This document shows positions 1 to 12,780 of a DNA stretch of 64,000 nucleotides, piece after piece. A model generated the notes under the pieces. The model worked only from the letters and a program-made list of their open reading frames with translations. It was not told the origin of the DNA and did no database searches. The translations under genes were made by a program, and so were the position numbers. How positions within the stretch are numbered: the stretch's first letter is position 1; every line of letters begins with the position of its first letter. The stretch is taken from contig OZ176053.1 in NCBI GenBank assembly GCA_964247055.1, positions 3,534,001 through 3,598,000 of the forward strand, written 5' to 3'. The stretch comes from Paragordius varius (taxonomy: Eukaryota; Nematomorpha).

Positions 1-1338
1 TGTATTCAGAAGATCTTTGGTATAGTCTTCCCATATTTTTATAACCTCGGAATGATTTGTTTGAATATTACCATTTTTATCTTTAATATATTTCGTTTTG
101 GGAATATCTTTTTTGTTTTCATTTGATAATTTCATTCGATTAAAGATTTTGAAATTTTTTGCATCCTTCTCTAGCGACTCTGCAATTTTTATGCTGTTTT
201 CGTGTTTGAGTTTGGTAATTAATTTCGCAACTTCGCTACGTAATTGTAAGTATTTTTTTCGATCTTCCTCTTTATGGGTTTTTTTCCACAATCGAAAGGC
301 TCGGTTTCGTGATTTGATTTGGGGTTTAATCTCATCACTCCACCACCAATTTGACTTCCTTTTCCTAGCGCCCTTTGTCATGCCACATATTGCCTTGGTG
401 TTCTTGAGTAAGGAATTTTTAAAAAGATCCCAGGTTTGACCCACGTTGTTATCGGTTAAGCGACTTTCGTTTAAATCTATATTGACAGCTTCCATAAACT
501 TATCAGCATATATGGGTTTTTGAAGCATTTTAATGTTTGGTTTGGGTTTGTGGTGTCTTATTGGTATGGATTTGGAATTTGATCCAAATAGTAAGGTAGA
601 TACTACTAGCCTATGTTGGGTGTCAGTATTGTAACATTTTGTATCATTGCATATTTTTCTTTTCTCCTTTGGAATCAGAATATAATCAATTTGAGATTTT
701 GCATTTCCTGAGGAATATGTATATAGCTTATGATCAGGTTTGGTAAAGTTTGTATTTAATATGCATAGGTTGAACATTGCACAGAAATCAAGGACGGATT
801 CTCCTTCTTTGTTTAGCAGTCCGTATCCAAAACCACCATGTATACCAGCATATTCGATTCCTTGTTTACCCACGTGTCCATTCATGTCGCCGGCAATCAT
901 TATCAGGTCTTTATCATGAACTTTACGCATTATTTCAAAAAGTTGATCCCAAAATTTTTGTTTTAGACTGTCTGCGAGTCCTGGTTGTGGGGCATATACA
1001 CATATAATATTTATTATGGAGTTACTATGTACTAATCTAATTTGGATTATACGGTCATTGTGTCTTAAAACATCGAGGATGTTGTCACAGTGCTTTTCAT
1101 GTAAAAGAATTCCGACACCTCCTGTCGCCTTATTTCCTCCCTGATAAAAGCATTTATAATCACCAGCGGTGAAGTTGCCGCTTCCAGAATACCTTGTTTC
1201 TTGTAAGCAACACACATCGACTTGTAATAGTTTAAGCTTTTCTACAATATCTATAGTTTTGTTTCTTAGAGATCCTACATTCCACGTCGCATATTTAAAA
1301 GTTTGTCGTTTTAAAATCATTTTAGTTGTAGTTATCAT
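1..1338 (-). CDS. LINE ORF: APE-type endonuclease, partial at window edge
   Basis: The frame is open from ATG at 1338 to base 1, about 446 codons without a stop. An in-frame stop lies just upstream, near 1381, so 1338 is the first possible start; ATG 1320 is an alternative. Endonuclease motifs appear in order: TWNVGSL, CLQETR (catalytic Glu), YAPQPG, GDMNGHVG (Asp/Asn), GGFGYG, IDYILIP and a final TQHRLVV with the catalytic His. A basic linker with NWWWSDEIK follows, as in RTE-group LINEs between endonuclease and reverse transcriptase. All expected catalytic residues are present. The intact frame suggests a fairly young copy, but the reverse transcriptase cannot be judged here. Confidence 0.85.
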   Translation of the reverse strand, partial: MITTTKMILKRQTFKYATWNVGSLRNKTIDIVEKLKLLQVDVCCLQETRYSGSGNFTAGDYKCFYQGGNKATGGVGILLHEKHCDNILDVLRHNDRIIQIRLVHSNSIINIICVYAPQPGLADSLKQKFWDQLFEIMRKVHDKDLIMIAGDMNGHVGKQGIEYAGIHGGFGYGLLNKEGESVLDFCAMFNLCILNTNFTKPDHKLYTYSSGNAKSQIDYILIPKEKRKICNDTKCYNTDTQHRLVVSTLLFGSNSKSIPIRHHKPKPNIKMLQKPIYADKFMEAVNIDLNESRLTDNNVGQTWDLFKNSLLKNTKAICGMTKGARKRKSNWWWSDEIKPQIKSRNRAFRLWKKTHKEEDRKKYLQLRSEVAKLITKLKHENSIKIAESLEKDAKNFKIFNRMKLSNENKKDIPKTKYIKDKNGNIQTNHSEVIKIWEDYTKDLLNT

Positions 1339-1757
1339 TATTTTAAAAATGAGGCAAAGTTTTACAATTTTATGCCCTTAAAATAAACCTCTTAACTCCG
1401 AGGAGGGGTAAATGCAATCCTAGCATTTAATAGGGAAATTTATTTGGCTTTCAAACCTAGGAAATTGCCTTACGGGGCTAACGAAGTTTCCTCCCCGCAT
1501 TCAGATATCGATAGTATATCATACGTTGTAAGTCCATCATTTTTGTGTCGTTGGAAAGAAGGGCTCTGGTTATAGCGCCAGTTCCCGCTTTATCGATTGT
1601 GTGACTGCAGGCATTGTGGTATTTTATAGAGCATGAGAAGCCTTCTTTCCCATGCTCACCACGCCCCACACCACATCAGACCATACGCATGCCTTTCCAT
1701 GTGCCGCTCTCGTTGGTTGGATATCCAGGGTGCACCACGTGGAGGTGAGAGTCGGAC
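1..1757 (-). mobile_element. LINE, RTE/BovB-like, 5' part
   Basis: The reverse strand from about 1757 down to 1 reads as the 5' end of a non-LTR retrotransposon. A GC-richer leader (about 1339-1757) is followed by an ORF with an apurinic-type endonuclease. The reverse transcriptase would lie beyond the left edge, so the 3' half is not visible. The leader's base composition contrasts sharply with the AT-rich sequence that begins near 1760, which marks the likely 5' boundary. The endonuclease resembles the BovB/CFDP2-like type of the RTE group; the clade assignment is from memory. Confidence 0.85.
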
Positions 1758-2534
1758 TTTTTAAAAAATAAATTAATATGGATTTTTTAAGTATTTGCCT
1801 TCAAGCTTTTTTAACTAGATATAGTAATATTTTTTAGCAATTGATATTTATATGACAAATTGTTGATGTAATAGACAAATAGGGTGGCCTTAGCATCCGT
1901 GCTATTTTTCAAAGCTAAACTTTATAAAATATTACAATGTTCATTAATATGCACTAGATTATTTTAAAAAGGCTTATGGTAAAAAACAAACTCTTAAAAG
2001 ATATTTAATTACTTTGGCATTTTTAGATTTTAAAGAATACAATTAAAACACACCAATTAAACTTTAAAAAATAAACTAGTAAATGTTAGGTTAAAAATAT
2101 ATAACAAATAGTATGCCTATGTAAGAGCCATTTTTGTTTTTAGTCCTTTTTACCATATAGATAAATTAAACAGTTATTCATAATAACCAATTGAAAGTGA
2201 CGATTATTTGGCGAAAATTCATGAAATTATTTAATAATTAATATAAAAATATAGTGGTTTGTAACAAATCATATTAAATAGGTAGCATCCATACAATTGT
2301 TTCGTTCAACGCCGTTTGCCATTATATCCTTTCAATAGCTCCTTTGTATTTGCCCTGCATTACCAATATACTATTAAAGTATGGTAACATCTAGCTTTAA
2401 TAAAAATAATTAGGCAAGTAATAGGCTTCAATAAAAAATTTACGAAAAAAATTAAATTAAATATAGAAATTAAAACAGTTTTTTATTATTCCTGTTGATA
2501 AATTAAATATCGGCTAACCATATTCAGCAATAAA
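1758..2534. other. AT-rich intergenic stretch
   Basis: About 780 bp separate the LINE from the TAF2 stop. I see no coding exon, repeat pair or RNA gene here, only AT-rich sequence that includes the likely TAF2 3' UTR. Confidence 0.6.
2482..2487 (-). terminator. Likely TAF2 poly(A) signal (AATAAA)
   Basis: The reverse strand reads AATAAA about 48 nt past the TAF2 stop codon, a normal distance for a cleavage signal. In AT-rich DNA this hexamer also occurs by chance. Confidence 0.4.
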
Positions 2535-5500
2535 TTAGCTTTCTTCCAAAACTTCGCTTTTGAAATGTGATTCCACCTTTGGTTCTTCTATAGTGGTAAG
2601 GTCAATAGGGGCTGATGACAACTCATCCATGATAATTACCTCGTTTATAGCGTTCGTATCTTTGACAGTTGTATTTTGGTCATTCGCAATATTCTAAATA
2701 CGTCAATTTTTAAAATCAAACCTAAAAACTTAATCAATCAACTATTTGTTATGTATAAACTAATTATTTTACATTGTTTAATGATTTCTTGGAACGGGAT
2801 TTGCCATACAGTGCATTAAATAATTGAACTAGATCGCATCTAAGCCTATTATCATATGAGAAAAGTAGACTTTCACAGTTACCCGTCATTAAGCTCCATA
2901 AGAGATTAGGAAAATCGGGCAATTGATGTGAAAACATTTTCAATTTTTCGCATTGACTTATTAAAAAAAGTATTACGGCATGTTTGAAATAACGCGTTTC
3001 ATAGGGACTCAGGAGGCAAGACTCAGAAAATATCCAAAGGAAATCTTCAACACTTTGTTCATCTATAAACAATGGAATGATATGAATAGGGAAATAAAAA
3101 ATATTGCGTGGTTAAAAATAAATGTCTGTATTAAAACATATTATTATAATTCAAATCCATATATAATTAATTTTTCTAACAACCACAAGTTTTGAAATTT
3201 TGATAATAAACCCAAAATTTCTATGGTATCAATTAGAAGACATCTTTTATGTCATCATGTTCTATTTTTCAGCAATATAACAAAACTTACATAAACTATG
3301 TTTAAATACATAATTCACAATCTATGCTTATAGCTAAGCAAATACTCACCCATGACTAGAGACATCCAACAATAAAAAGCAACTAATCTCACATCCAAAA
3401 AATTAGATGTAGGGCGATTCTTAATTATGCTTTTGGTTTCCATATCCACATCATTTTCAATGGCGTTTGCGGTTGAGGGCAAAATGAAATAAGATTTAAA
3501 GAATGACTTTATAATACTCAATCTTTCATTAAGTTTGGTGAATTGTTGACAAAGTATTCGCCCTTGTTTATATAGATGGTAAAGTGCTATAAGACCAGCT
3601 TGAGTTACCAAGTATTTATAGGACGTTTTATGAGGTAATATTTCCAAATTTAAGGCACATACAATTATTTTACAAATGTTAACAATATCTGGGGGAGGGG
3701 GAACAGCTTTATTATCTTGAACATCGTTTGGAAACCGGGCTAAATTCGATTAAATAAAAAAGGTGTAATTTTAATTTATCTAATCTATCTTTAAACAAAT
3801 ATAATTTTAATTGAATCAAAAAAAGGTCCGAAAAATATATAAAAATATAACACCTGAATAATGTGGGAAAGAAATGTTTGCCAACGCAATCAAAAGATTA
3901 GCTCTGAATACGTCATCCTGAAACTATTATTAAATATAAGTATATTAGAGAAAATTTTATTAAATTAATTATTTTTTAGAAATCACTAACATTTCAAAAT
4001 ATTACATTACTTGACAAGGTGACAAAAAATAAATGTATACTCTTTATGTATATTTTTTCCTCAATCATATTAAAATCAGCTTTTCAATTATATTTAGCAC
4101 AGCTATCTAAATTTTTGACTCAAAAATTTACCAAACTGTAAAAAGTAAAAGCTTTTTTGGCCTAATATCTAAATTTAATGCTTGTTATTGATATTTGTAG
4201 CTCCGAGATTTAACACCCCCAAAAAATATTTTCAATATAAAAATAAAAAGGGTTATGATGTGTCAATACTGATACAATAAATAAAATCATTAGCTTAAAA
4301 CCAAAATATATATGAAAATTAAGAATAAACCTTACACCCGGCAGTATCACGATAAGTTGCCATGTTTATAAGGCTGGCCAAAATCTCAGGGGTCGTGCGA
4401 ATCCCCGTAAGCATGGCCGTATTTAGGAGAGCGCTATTTTGGGCCATAGATTGTTGTAATTGCAGCTCCGTATTTGATAAATAATTTTGCATGGTTTGAT
4501 TTAGGGCATGTAACGAAGAGGAAATATTGGAGCCAGGATGAAAATCTCCTGAACCTATATTTAGAGCGAATTGATATTTTCAATATGAACAGATAAAAAT
4601 AAAATTGAAAAAACACCAAAAAAATTTAAGATATTTTTAAAATTATGTATTTTACATCTAATATCGTTTCGATAATTTTACCCGCAAAATTTGTCTTTCA
4701 ATATAGTTTACAGTGAAATTGAAACATTTGCCTAAATATAAAATTATAATTGTAAAAAACGTGCCAAATTTACTCAAATTTGCCACGGATATTGAACTAA
4801 GGGCCAAGGGCATGTGACATAGCAAAAAATAGGCCTGGTAATCATAATTGGCCGAACGAAACTCTTTTAATGGCCGAAGTATCATGCGAGGATTAGTGGT
4901 ATTGCAATACAATTTACAAAAAGCAGTTAAAAGTGTTTGTTGATGTTGACTTAGTACATTGGAAGATCCTGATCCACTTGCAGTGTAAGTGTCCACAATT
5001 TGGTTAGTAATCTGTAATTCAATATGTAATATTTTGATTGGGTAATAATTAAATCTATATTCATTGAAAAATTCGGAAATAAATAGCATCGGTCCGTAAA
5101 AAAATAGGTAGAAGAATTTTAAATATATGTTTTAAACAGGTAAATATATTGATCACATTAAAAAGTATTTTTATACGAAGAAACTTATACTAATCAACTC
5201 TTTTTATGCATCGCAAAATAAACAACGCTCGATATGTTTCATTGTTATAAAACGGGTTTTCAATTTAAAGTCATTTTTAATATTTCATAAAAGGAATATA
5301 ATAACTTAAATTTAATTGTTGGACTCAAAACCTTTGTGGCCCACCTCTTCGGAGCCAACAATAATAATGGAAAAATACAGTTTCGGTATTAAAGCTCTGA
5401 CATACATACTCACATGCCATAAAAAATAAAAAAACACTCTAATCTACTTTAGCAAGCGCATAAGCTGCATCTATACGAATGCGATAGAAATGGCGATTAT

Positions 5501-8500
5501 AAAATCGTTTAGCTTGTTCATTAATTGTGTTAACGCCTCCCCCACCTCCTGTCCCAGAAGAAGTCCGTACTTTAGAACTGGATATTCCCCCCGCTGTATT
5601 TCCAAGATTTAGTTGATATTGACCAATGGATTTCAATATGTTGGACACATTAGGACTGGAAACACCCAAATTGTTCATAGATTGAGTGTGGGGCTATCAA
5701 TCAGGAAAAATTAGGGAAAATCATAATTATTAACGTAAAATAAGTGTGGCTAACAAAGTGCTATTATTACATTTTCTACAAAGCTTATTCACAAGAAGTT
5801 ACAAGGACATATGAAGTAAATTTCGCCTCAATATCACATGTATTCGAAAAGATCAGAGTAAACTCCAATTTATTAGGCAAAAACATTTATATATATTTTA
5901 TCGTCGGATACTAAGTTTTTAATATTAATAAATGTTAAATATTGCAATTTGATATATAAAATTGGTAAAAAAAGAATAAGATATTTTACATTAATGTGGT
6001 AATGTAGGATAAATATAGTTGAATCCTCAACAATTTCATTGAGCAAATTTTTAGTTTGTATGATAGTCGATGTTTTCGTCATACTTGTATTCAATGAATG
6101 ATGTAATTTAAAATCTATGCTTGCTCCAAACACTCTTTGATTGGCATCCAAAAAATCTAAGCCCAATTTAAAATGGTAATTATTTAGCATATTATTTAAT
6201 GCGAAAGAATAATTTTAAAGAAAAAAAGGAAGAAAAATTTTCAATTAGGTTTCCATTATTTTTTAGCTAACACAAAAAGTTGCATATTGATTTTCAATCC
6301 TGTGCAACAAAATTTTTTTAATTTAACAGATTGTATATACAGTATGAATAAGTATACGTTGCTAGAAAGTTATTAATTATTGCCAAATAATAACTTCAAT
6401 AAAGGGCAGTATTATTGGCTAATAATAATAAAAAGTGAAAAAATTACTATAAGCCAATAATACTGCCCCTTGATGTAGTTATTATTTGACAATAATTAAT
6501 AACTTTCTAGTAATGTATACTTACTCATACTGTATTTCCTTATTTAAGCAAAAGCAACTGTATGATATTCAAATACCATTCATTCTATATCAAAAGTATC
6601 TACATCAAAATTTTAAAATCCATATCCATCCAACCTAAATATTGAAATCCTTTAGCACCTCCTAGGGTTAAATTTGATGCATCGAAAAGCGGGAAAGACA
6701 TGGTAGGAGGTGAAGTAAATCCTGATAAAACTTTAATAGCTCGCGCTTGGCTGATGACATCACGTTCGTATCGAAGCATCATTTGAAAGTGATAGTCTGG
6801 TTGTTGAATACCCGGTTCTCCGGTATTACCTATACACACAAAAAAACACAATCTTTAGGATTAAATACACGAAATATCATAATATTATCAACAAAATAAA
6901 ACGAAAAGGTATGTTTTACAATAAATTTCTTACCTTTTCTAAAATTGGCGATTTTGTTATGTTATAAAACTTTTAATCAAGGAGGTATAAAAACATAATT
7001 GTATGATTTTCGATAAATTATTTAAAATATTCATGTTAATGATTAAATTTTAATCATATGTGAAAATTTGCATTAATATAGTTGTTTTTTAAACTTGAAT
7101 AATTGCAAAGCCAACATAAAACAGAAAAATAAAGCGTAAATAATTCTTGTCCATAGATAACATACTTAACAATTATAAAGAGTAACCATATCAATCATAT
7201 TACAGTAAAAATCGAAATTATACGGACAAACCTAAAAATATATGGACAAATATTTTTTTCTAAAAGACAATCATACTTTTAAATATTGATTTAAAATAAT
7301 GTAATTCATTGTTTTAAACAGAAAAACCTGTGAAATAAAGATGTATATTACTAACACAATTAAATCTATATTTTACAATTCTAACTTCCCAGATATGAAA
7401 AAAAGTAAGGTTTTAAAAAGTATGGTTGTCTTTTAGATAAAAATATATTTACGTTTTATCCGTATAATTTCAATCTTTCCTGTAAAAGATATAATAATGA
7501 GTCATTATAAAAATGATATTATACCTAACAACAAACATTCGGGATCAAGCGTGATCCAAAGGACTGGGCATTCCGTTTCGAAAGCCATCGTCAAATCAAT
7601 ATCAGCCTCGTCACCATTACATAAAGGAACTTTCTTTTTCTTATTGCGATATCTGAAATATAATATTAATAATTTTTTTAAAATATGTATTAATAAAGTC
7701 AAAGTTGCATCAAAAACTGTTATGTTCATTACAAGTAAAAAAAGGATTCAAAAAAAATCTATAAAATAGGATACGATCCCGGAACAATTATAACACGTGT
7801 GGCAGGTTGAAAAATTTTATACAATTTTTTGATCGTTATATATTAAAGAAGTAATAACGGAAACAATTTAATACAAAAGTTAACTGGAATATAACGTAAA
7901 TTTACAAACAATTAGAAAATGAAAAATAACGTTTTAGTCTTGGAATGACAAGGCAAATCGTATTTCCGGTTTCCCTCTTCAATGTTGATTGTGTGAAGAA
8001 AATTTCCATCCATTTCTTGGACCCTTACCTGGAGGGGTCCAACATATCGAAAATATGCTATATAAAAATTATTTAACGCTTGTTAGCATAATTTATCATT
8101 CTATTCTATGAATAATGATAGAATTAATGTGATTTGAGCAGTAATATAAACTATTTCGCCATGTAATTACCTATGATATATAGTTAAATGAAAATATATT
8201 TCGATTACTTTTACCTTAAACAGTAAATTACTATACATTACATTTGTCCTAACAACCATGTAATCTATTTAATATGGCTTTGAAATAGTTAATGTTCATT
8301 TCCTTTGTTTCCGTGCCCAAGAAAAACCAGTTGTTAAGAAAACAAGGCCTAAACTTAAGAACACGGGTGCCCAACACAAATGGCTTAAAGAGCCGCTTTT
8401 TGACCGAAACCGGAAGCTTCATTTATAAATACATGGTCATTAATAAATCTATAAAAAATACGAAAACTATGTAACAAAGGGAATACTTATTTTCTTTAAA

Positions 8501-11500
8501 TAGTAGGCTGCAACGAATACTTTATACAAAGAAAAATAGCCGAAAATAAAAAAAATATAATATTCCTTAAGTTAGCATAAATATGTGTAAATGTTAAGTC
8601 CAAAGTTAATAGCATATTATTATTAAATAAAAGAAATAAAGAAACAAGATTTTAGTAACAGTAGGGGCATATGAAAGGAACAGCGATTCGTAAAGATTTT
8701 GGACACAGGCTGAAATTTTAGCATGTAAAAGTCGATAAGTAGATAATACCAAATAAATAAGGAGGAATCCCTGAACGACTAAAATAATTAAAATTATTAA
8801 AATGTAAAGATAACCCTTCACAAAATGACGACAATAAATAAATGAATAAAAAGGCTTGTGAAAAAGAAACAAAATTATTTCCTGTTAACTTAAACAGCAT
8901 TTGCCTTAAAAATATCAAAATATTTCGAAAGGACGGGAAGCACCGTATAAAACCGCTATCAAAAGTAAAATTAGTATTTCCGATTAAATTAAAAAAATCT
9001 ATGTATTGTGCACAAATTAAAAGTATCAGTACTATAATTCTGTAGTAAAATATGGCAAAAAAATTGAAAAAATCAACATTTAAATATGCTTAGCTCAAAA
9101 AAATCATTTCTAAACCTTTCCCAATCAAATCTTGTCGAATGTCCAATTCAAGTAAACTCTTTTTTCGGCTAAAATTGTAGGAACCGTGGATGTTAACGAG
9201 ACCCGCTTGATAAACCCACATATCAAAAAAAGACTGCAAATCCTTACCTATATATATATATTTACAAATACCGTTATATAAATAATTATATATAATGCTA
9301 TTTTCAAATAATTCATTAACAAAAAAAATTTTTTTAAATGTAACCTGTAACAGTATATATGAATTTAAGGAAAGATGAGACAGATATAACAATATTGTTC
9401 CAAGCCAAAGGATTTTCCTGTGTTGGCTCTGGTCCATTAGCCGAGGTAGAGGCGAGAGTAAGAATTTTGTTAAATACCTAAATATCAACTAAAATGATTG
9501 CAGTGAAAGATGCGTGGTTTACACATAACTTTCCAAAATTAAACATAAATTTGATGGAATAATTTAAGCGTTAAACTAAACCGTTACTTATCGTATAAAT
9601 TTCATGCATGTTAGCACGCATGAGTAGACACAATTTGACTTGGGGAGAGTGGCATATCGATAATAGCATTATAATTTTGATATATATGAATTTGTCAACA
9701 TTACTTAATTAATAAATTTAAACGAAAATGAAACAGTAAATACAGGAAAAACACAAGGGTTAACACCAAAATATTGAATATGTAGGTTAGAATTTTTCTT
9801 TAAAACAATTTTAGTTTCAAGTTACGATCGATAATCGGAATTAAAAATTATATTTTTTTTATAAAAGCACTATGATTGTTTATAGCCACAAAAATAATTC
9901 ATGTCTCTCTTTATATTTACGCTAAATAAACCTGTATAAGTTTATTCTTTCCAATACGATGTTGTATCATGCGTACAAAAAGCTTGGCTTTGATCAACAC
10001 CATTTCACAATGTTCAGTGCTATAGTAAACGGGTAAAAGATTGTAAAAGGATGGATAATCACCGATACATAAACTTTCTCGCAATGTTTTAGCTTGTAAT
10101 TCTAATTGCTCTTTTCGAGCTAAGGTGGTTGGTTTGAAGGGCTTGTTTGGTTTATTTGATTTTCGGGCATCCATTGCTTTTTCAAGATGTCTTAAGGATC
10201 TAACACAATCCTCATGTTCTGATAAAACACGAGTGGAATCAAGTAATATGGGTGTATTGGTTGTTTCATAGTTACAAAGCATCTCCATATTTTTGTGAAT
10301 CATATAACGGTATTCGTTGAAACCTAGCCAATAACAAAATGTTTTATAATAAGGCTTTGTTGCTTCACATATCAATATAAAATTTATAGGTTAAAAATAG
10401 TACGGGCACTTGTGGTATATGCAAATTTCCCATTTAGTTTATAAACGCAATAATTATCTAAACTATTAATATAATATAATAGACATTTTAACAAATTACT
10501 TTTATAGATAATAAAGTTAATTAGTGCATTATAAGATTCAAAGTTGCTTAATATATTGTTATAAAATTCTGTTACTTATAAAATAAAACAAACTAATGGT
10601 TAATAACAGAAAATTAATGCTGACCAGTCCTATTTGAGACTAGACATCCATAAAATGCGAAACCGATAGAGATAAACAGTGTTTCTTATTTACGCCTTTG
10701 ATATAGTTTATAAAATGAATGAGATAAAAACAAATAATTTTATTCCTAATTCATACCAAACACTTTTTGGACATAGAGATCAGTTATAAATCCAGCAATC
10801 CCAAATGGTAACCAGGCTTCAGTTAAACTTTGAGCTGTTATAAAACGCCCAAAAAATTGAAGAGCAATTCCGTACGCTTGGGTCCGACGAGTTATCCAAA
10901 TTTGTTCCGCATTTTCTGGCCCATATAATAATCGATGATCCATAACTGACATTGTTGCAAACGATGCTAAACCGGATGAATTATAAAACCCAATGGAATC
11001 ATCGATAAACACTTGCTTGTAACATGTGTATGGGAATCGTGAACTCAGTAGTTCTTCATAAAATTCAAATATGCGATGAATCTAAATATAGAACGTAATA
11101 TGTCACATGTAAAAAAATATAAGGCTAGAAAGAGAGAGTAAAATATGGTAATAACTTGTTTATTGGAGTGATACATGTGAGGCATTTTCAGGCCAGGCAT
11201 ACAAAAATTGGTAATTTCATGCATATTTGGATCAATTAACATGTCAAAGTGTCCACATATAATACCAATATATGGAGCAGGTGTGGGGGTGTTAAGCATA
11301 AACTGAAATGTATGCAAAAACGAGTTATTATCAGACATTTCTTTTGTGGCATTTTGTAGATCTCCTGGTCCAATTGCGATTAAGGGTATATTGTGCTTAT
11401 CACAAGCAAAATTTTGCGACCGTAATTTTATTACAATCTCCCAGGGGGTAACGTGTGAAATGTCATCCAAACATGGAAACCAAAATTTGGAGGATTGTTC

Positions 11501-11971
11501 GAATAGCGTAAATCCAGAATTAGTGTAAAAATAATTATAGAAGCATCCATTTTTACAATTTAAATTTATAGTGTCAAAGGATATTAAACTAAAGTTGCAA
11601 ATGCAAAACTCTATTTTAAGGTTAACCAAGGCATCGGGCTGATTTAAAAGATTAATTTTTAATTGACCTTGTTTGTGATATGAAGAAACCGAAGGATAAA
11701 TTATCGCGCCATACTCATAAGAAAGTTCATCTAAATTAAGGTATGTATCATTGGAATCCAATTGGGTTTCAGGATCAAAATAATCATAATTTAAAATTTG
11801 TTGATCCTGATATATTTTAATAATGCGGATCTCCCTAGAATTCAGGTATAACGTTGGATTAGTTGAGTTACATAAAATTTTAATATGTGTCTCTCCATAT
11901 AATGTTTTGTCTTCATAATTTAAGCTATTTATTATCAGTTTTTGGTGTAAAATTTTGAAATCTTTTAACAT
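2535..11971 (-). CDS. TAF2: TAF2, TFIID subunit 2 (16 exons, complete)
   Basis: TAF2 is the TFIID subunit that helps recognise the core promoter Initiator in the nucleus. Exons, 5' to 3': 11156-11971, 10757-11081, 9932-10323, 9345-9477, 9116-9247, 7931-8057, 7525-7652, 6635-6829, 5990-6156, 5448-5693, 4774-5011, 4331-4554, 3854-3917, 3350-3739, 2773-3062, 2535-2693. All phases close and give 1341 residues (human about 1200). Diagnostic stretches: KFWFPCLDDISHV, HEITNFCMPG, ALQFFGRFITAQ, FGFNEYRYM, YVGPLQVRVQEMDGNF, LRYERDV and RLRCDLVQLF. The M1-peptidase fold is present, but the place of the zinc site reads ALQFFG rather than HEXXH, as in other inactive TAF2 proteins. The ATG at 11971 fits the usual N-terminus. 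Exon 9 and the acidic last exon have no counterpart I recall. The exon 9 donor could also be an earlier in-phase GT. Confidence 0.93.
6340..6532. mobile_element. Palindromic MITE, Tc1/mariner-like, copy 1
   Basis: This 193-bp element in TAF2 intron 8 (6157-6634) is almost wholly an inverted repeat with arms of about 80 bp. The ends begin CAGTATGA..TAAGTATAC and are flanked by TA, the target duplication of Tc1/mariner elements. It has no coding capacity. A second copy lies at 14416-14600. Confidence 0.8.
8362..8410 (+). repeat. Decayed hAT-like element end
   Basis: A short stretch reads CGGGTGCCCAACACAAATGG followed by a GAGCCGC block. This resembles the GGGGTGTCCAAC.. end of the element at 50169. 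It lies inside TAF2 intron 5 and only the end is recognisable. Confidence 0.35.
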
Positions 11972-12010
11972 GTTGAATAAATGTATGTGAACTTACAACG
12001 TATGGATAAA

Positions 12011-12270
12011 ATACATTTACAATTCAAATTCACCTTAAAAAAATTATGTGTTTTCGGGCTAAAATAACTCATCATCAATATAATATATTCTTATGCATAT
12101 AATTTTTTCAATATTATAATTTACACAAAATATTATTATTTAAAAATATAAAAAATATAGGTTATTTGTAATTTTAAAAAACACATAATCTATTTAGCGT
12201 AAATTTCAATGTTCGAGAGTGATTATTAATTTGTTCAACGGGGAAAAGTGATTTGAATTGTAAATGGTAT
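12011..12270. mobile_element. MITE with internal GTGAATTT..GTTCAA repeats, copy A
   Basis: A 260-bp inverted-repeat element begins 40 bp upstream of the TAF2 start codon. The left arm reads TACATTTACAATTCAAATTC, and the right arm ends GATTTGAATTGTAAATGGTA. Both arms contain the AAACACATAAT-type block. Related copies are at 26691-26981 and 52978-53276, with a half copy near 32811. It has no ORF and may overlap the TAF2 promoter. Confidence 0.7.
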
Positions 12271-12780
12271 ACCTTGTTTCATAATCTTTAAAGGGTATAT
12301 TTTTTCTTTTAAAATAATAAATAAAACAGTATTAATGATTCAAAATTATATTTTATTACCTTTGCAAGTCATATAGCCATCTCGCTTAAATTTGTAATTG
12401 TTAACGACTTCATGCCTGTTTAAAAGTACCTGTTTAATAAGAAATATAATTTATTAAAATTTGCACTTACAAATCACCAAGAATGACCTATCTTCATTTA
12501 TGGTTTAATATGAAGTTTGTACAATATAATAGGTGTGCTTTACCATTTGCTTGTTTTTTCGTTATTATTGTTCTATTCGCACAAAGCACAAAATTATGGA
12601 TTTCAAAAGAAATATAACAGAATGTCTTTCATGGTGTTTTCGGTTTTGGTAAACATGAGTTATATAAGTTATGACCATGATAAATTTTTTATCAAAAACT
12701 CACAAAAATGCCCGCTTAACCAAAATTTGTAGAAAAAATTTTCTAATAGAAAGATCTTTGGGATTCTCTGGTGCTTGTTT

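Noticed and set aside
1478-1669. Reverse-strand open frame of 63 codons
   Set aside because: It lies in the LINE leader and has no recognisable protein features.
12362-12431. Reverse-strand exon-like piece (VVNNYKFKRDGYMTCK) downstream of the orphan exon pair
   Set aside because: The upstream pair already ends in a stop at 12781, and no phase-compatible join to this piece was found; left unannotated.
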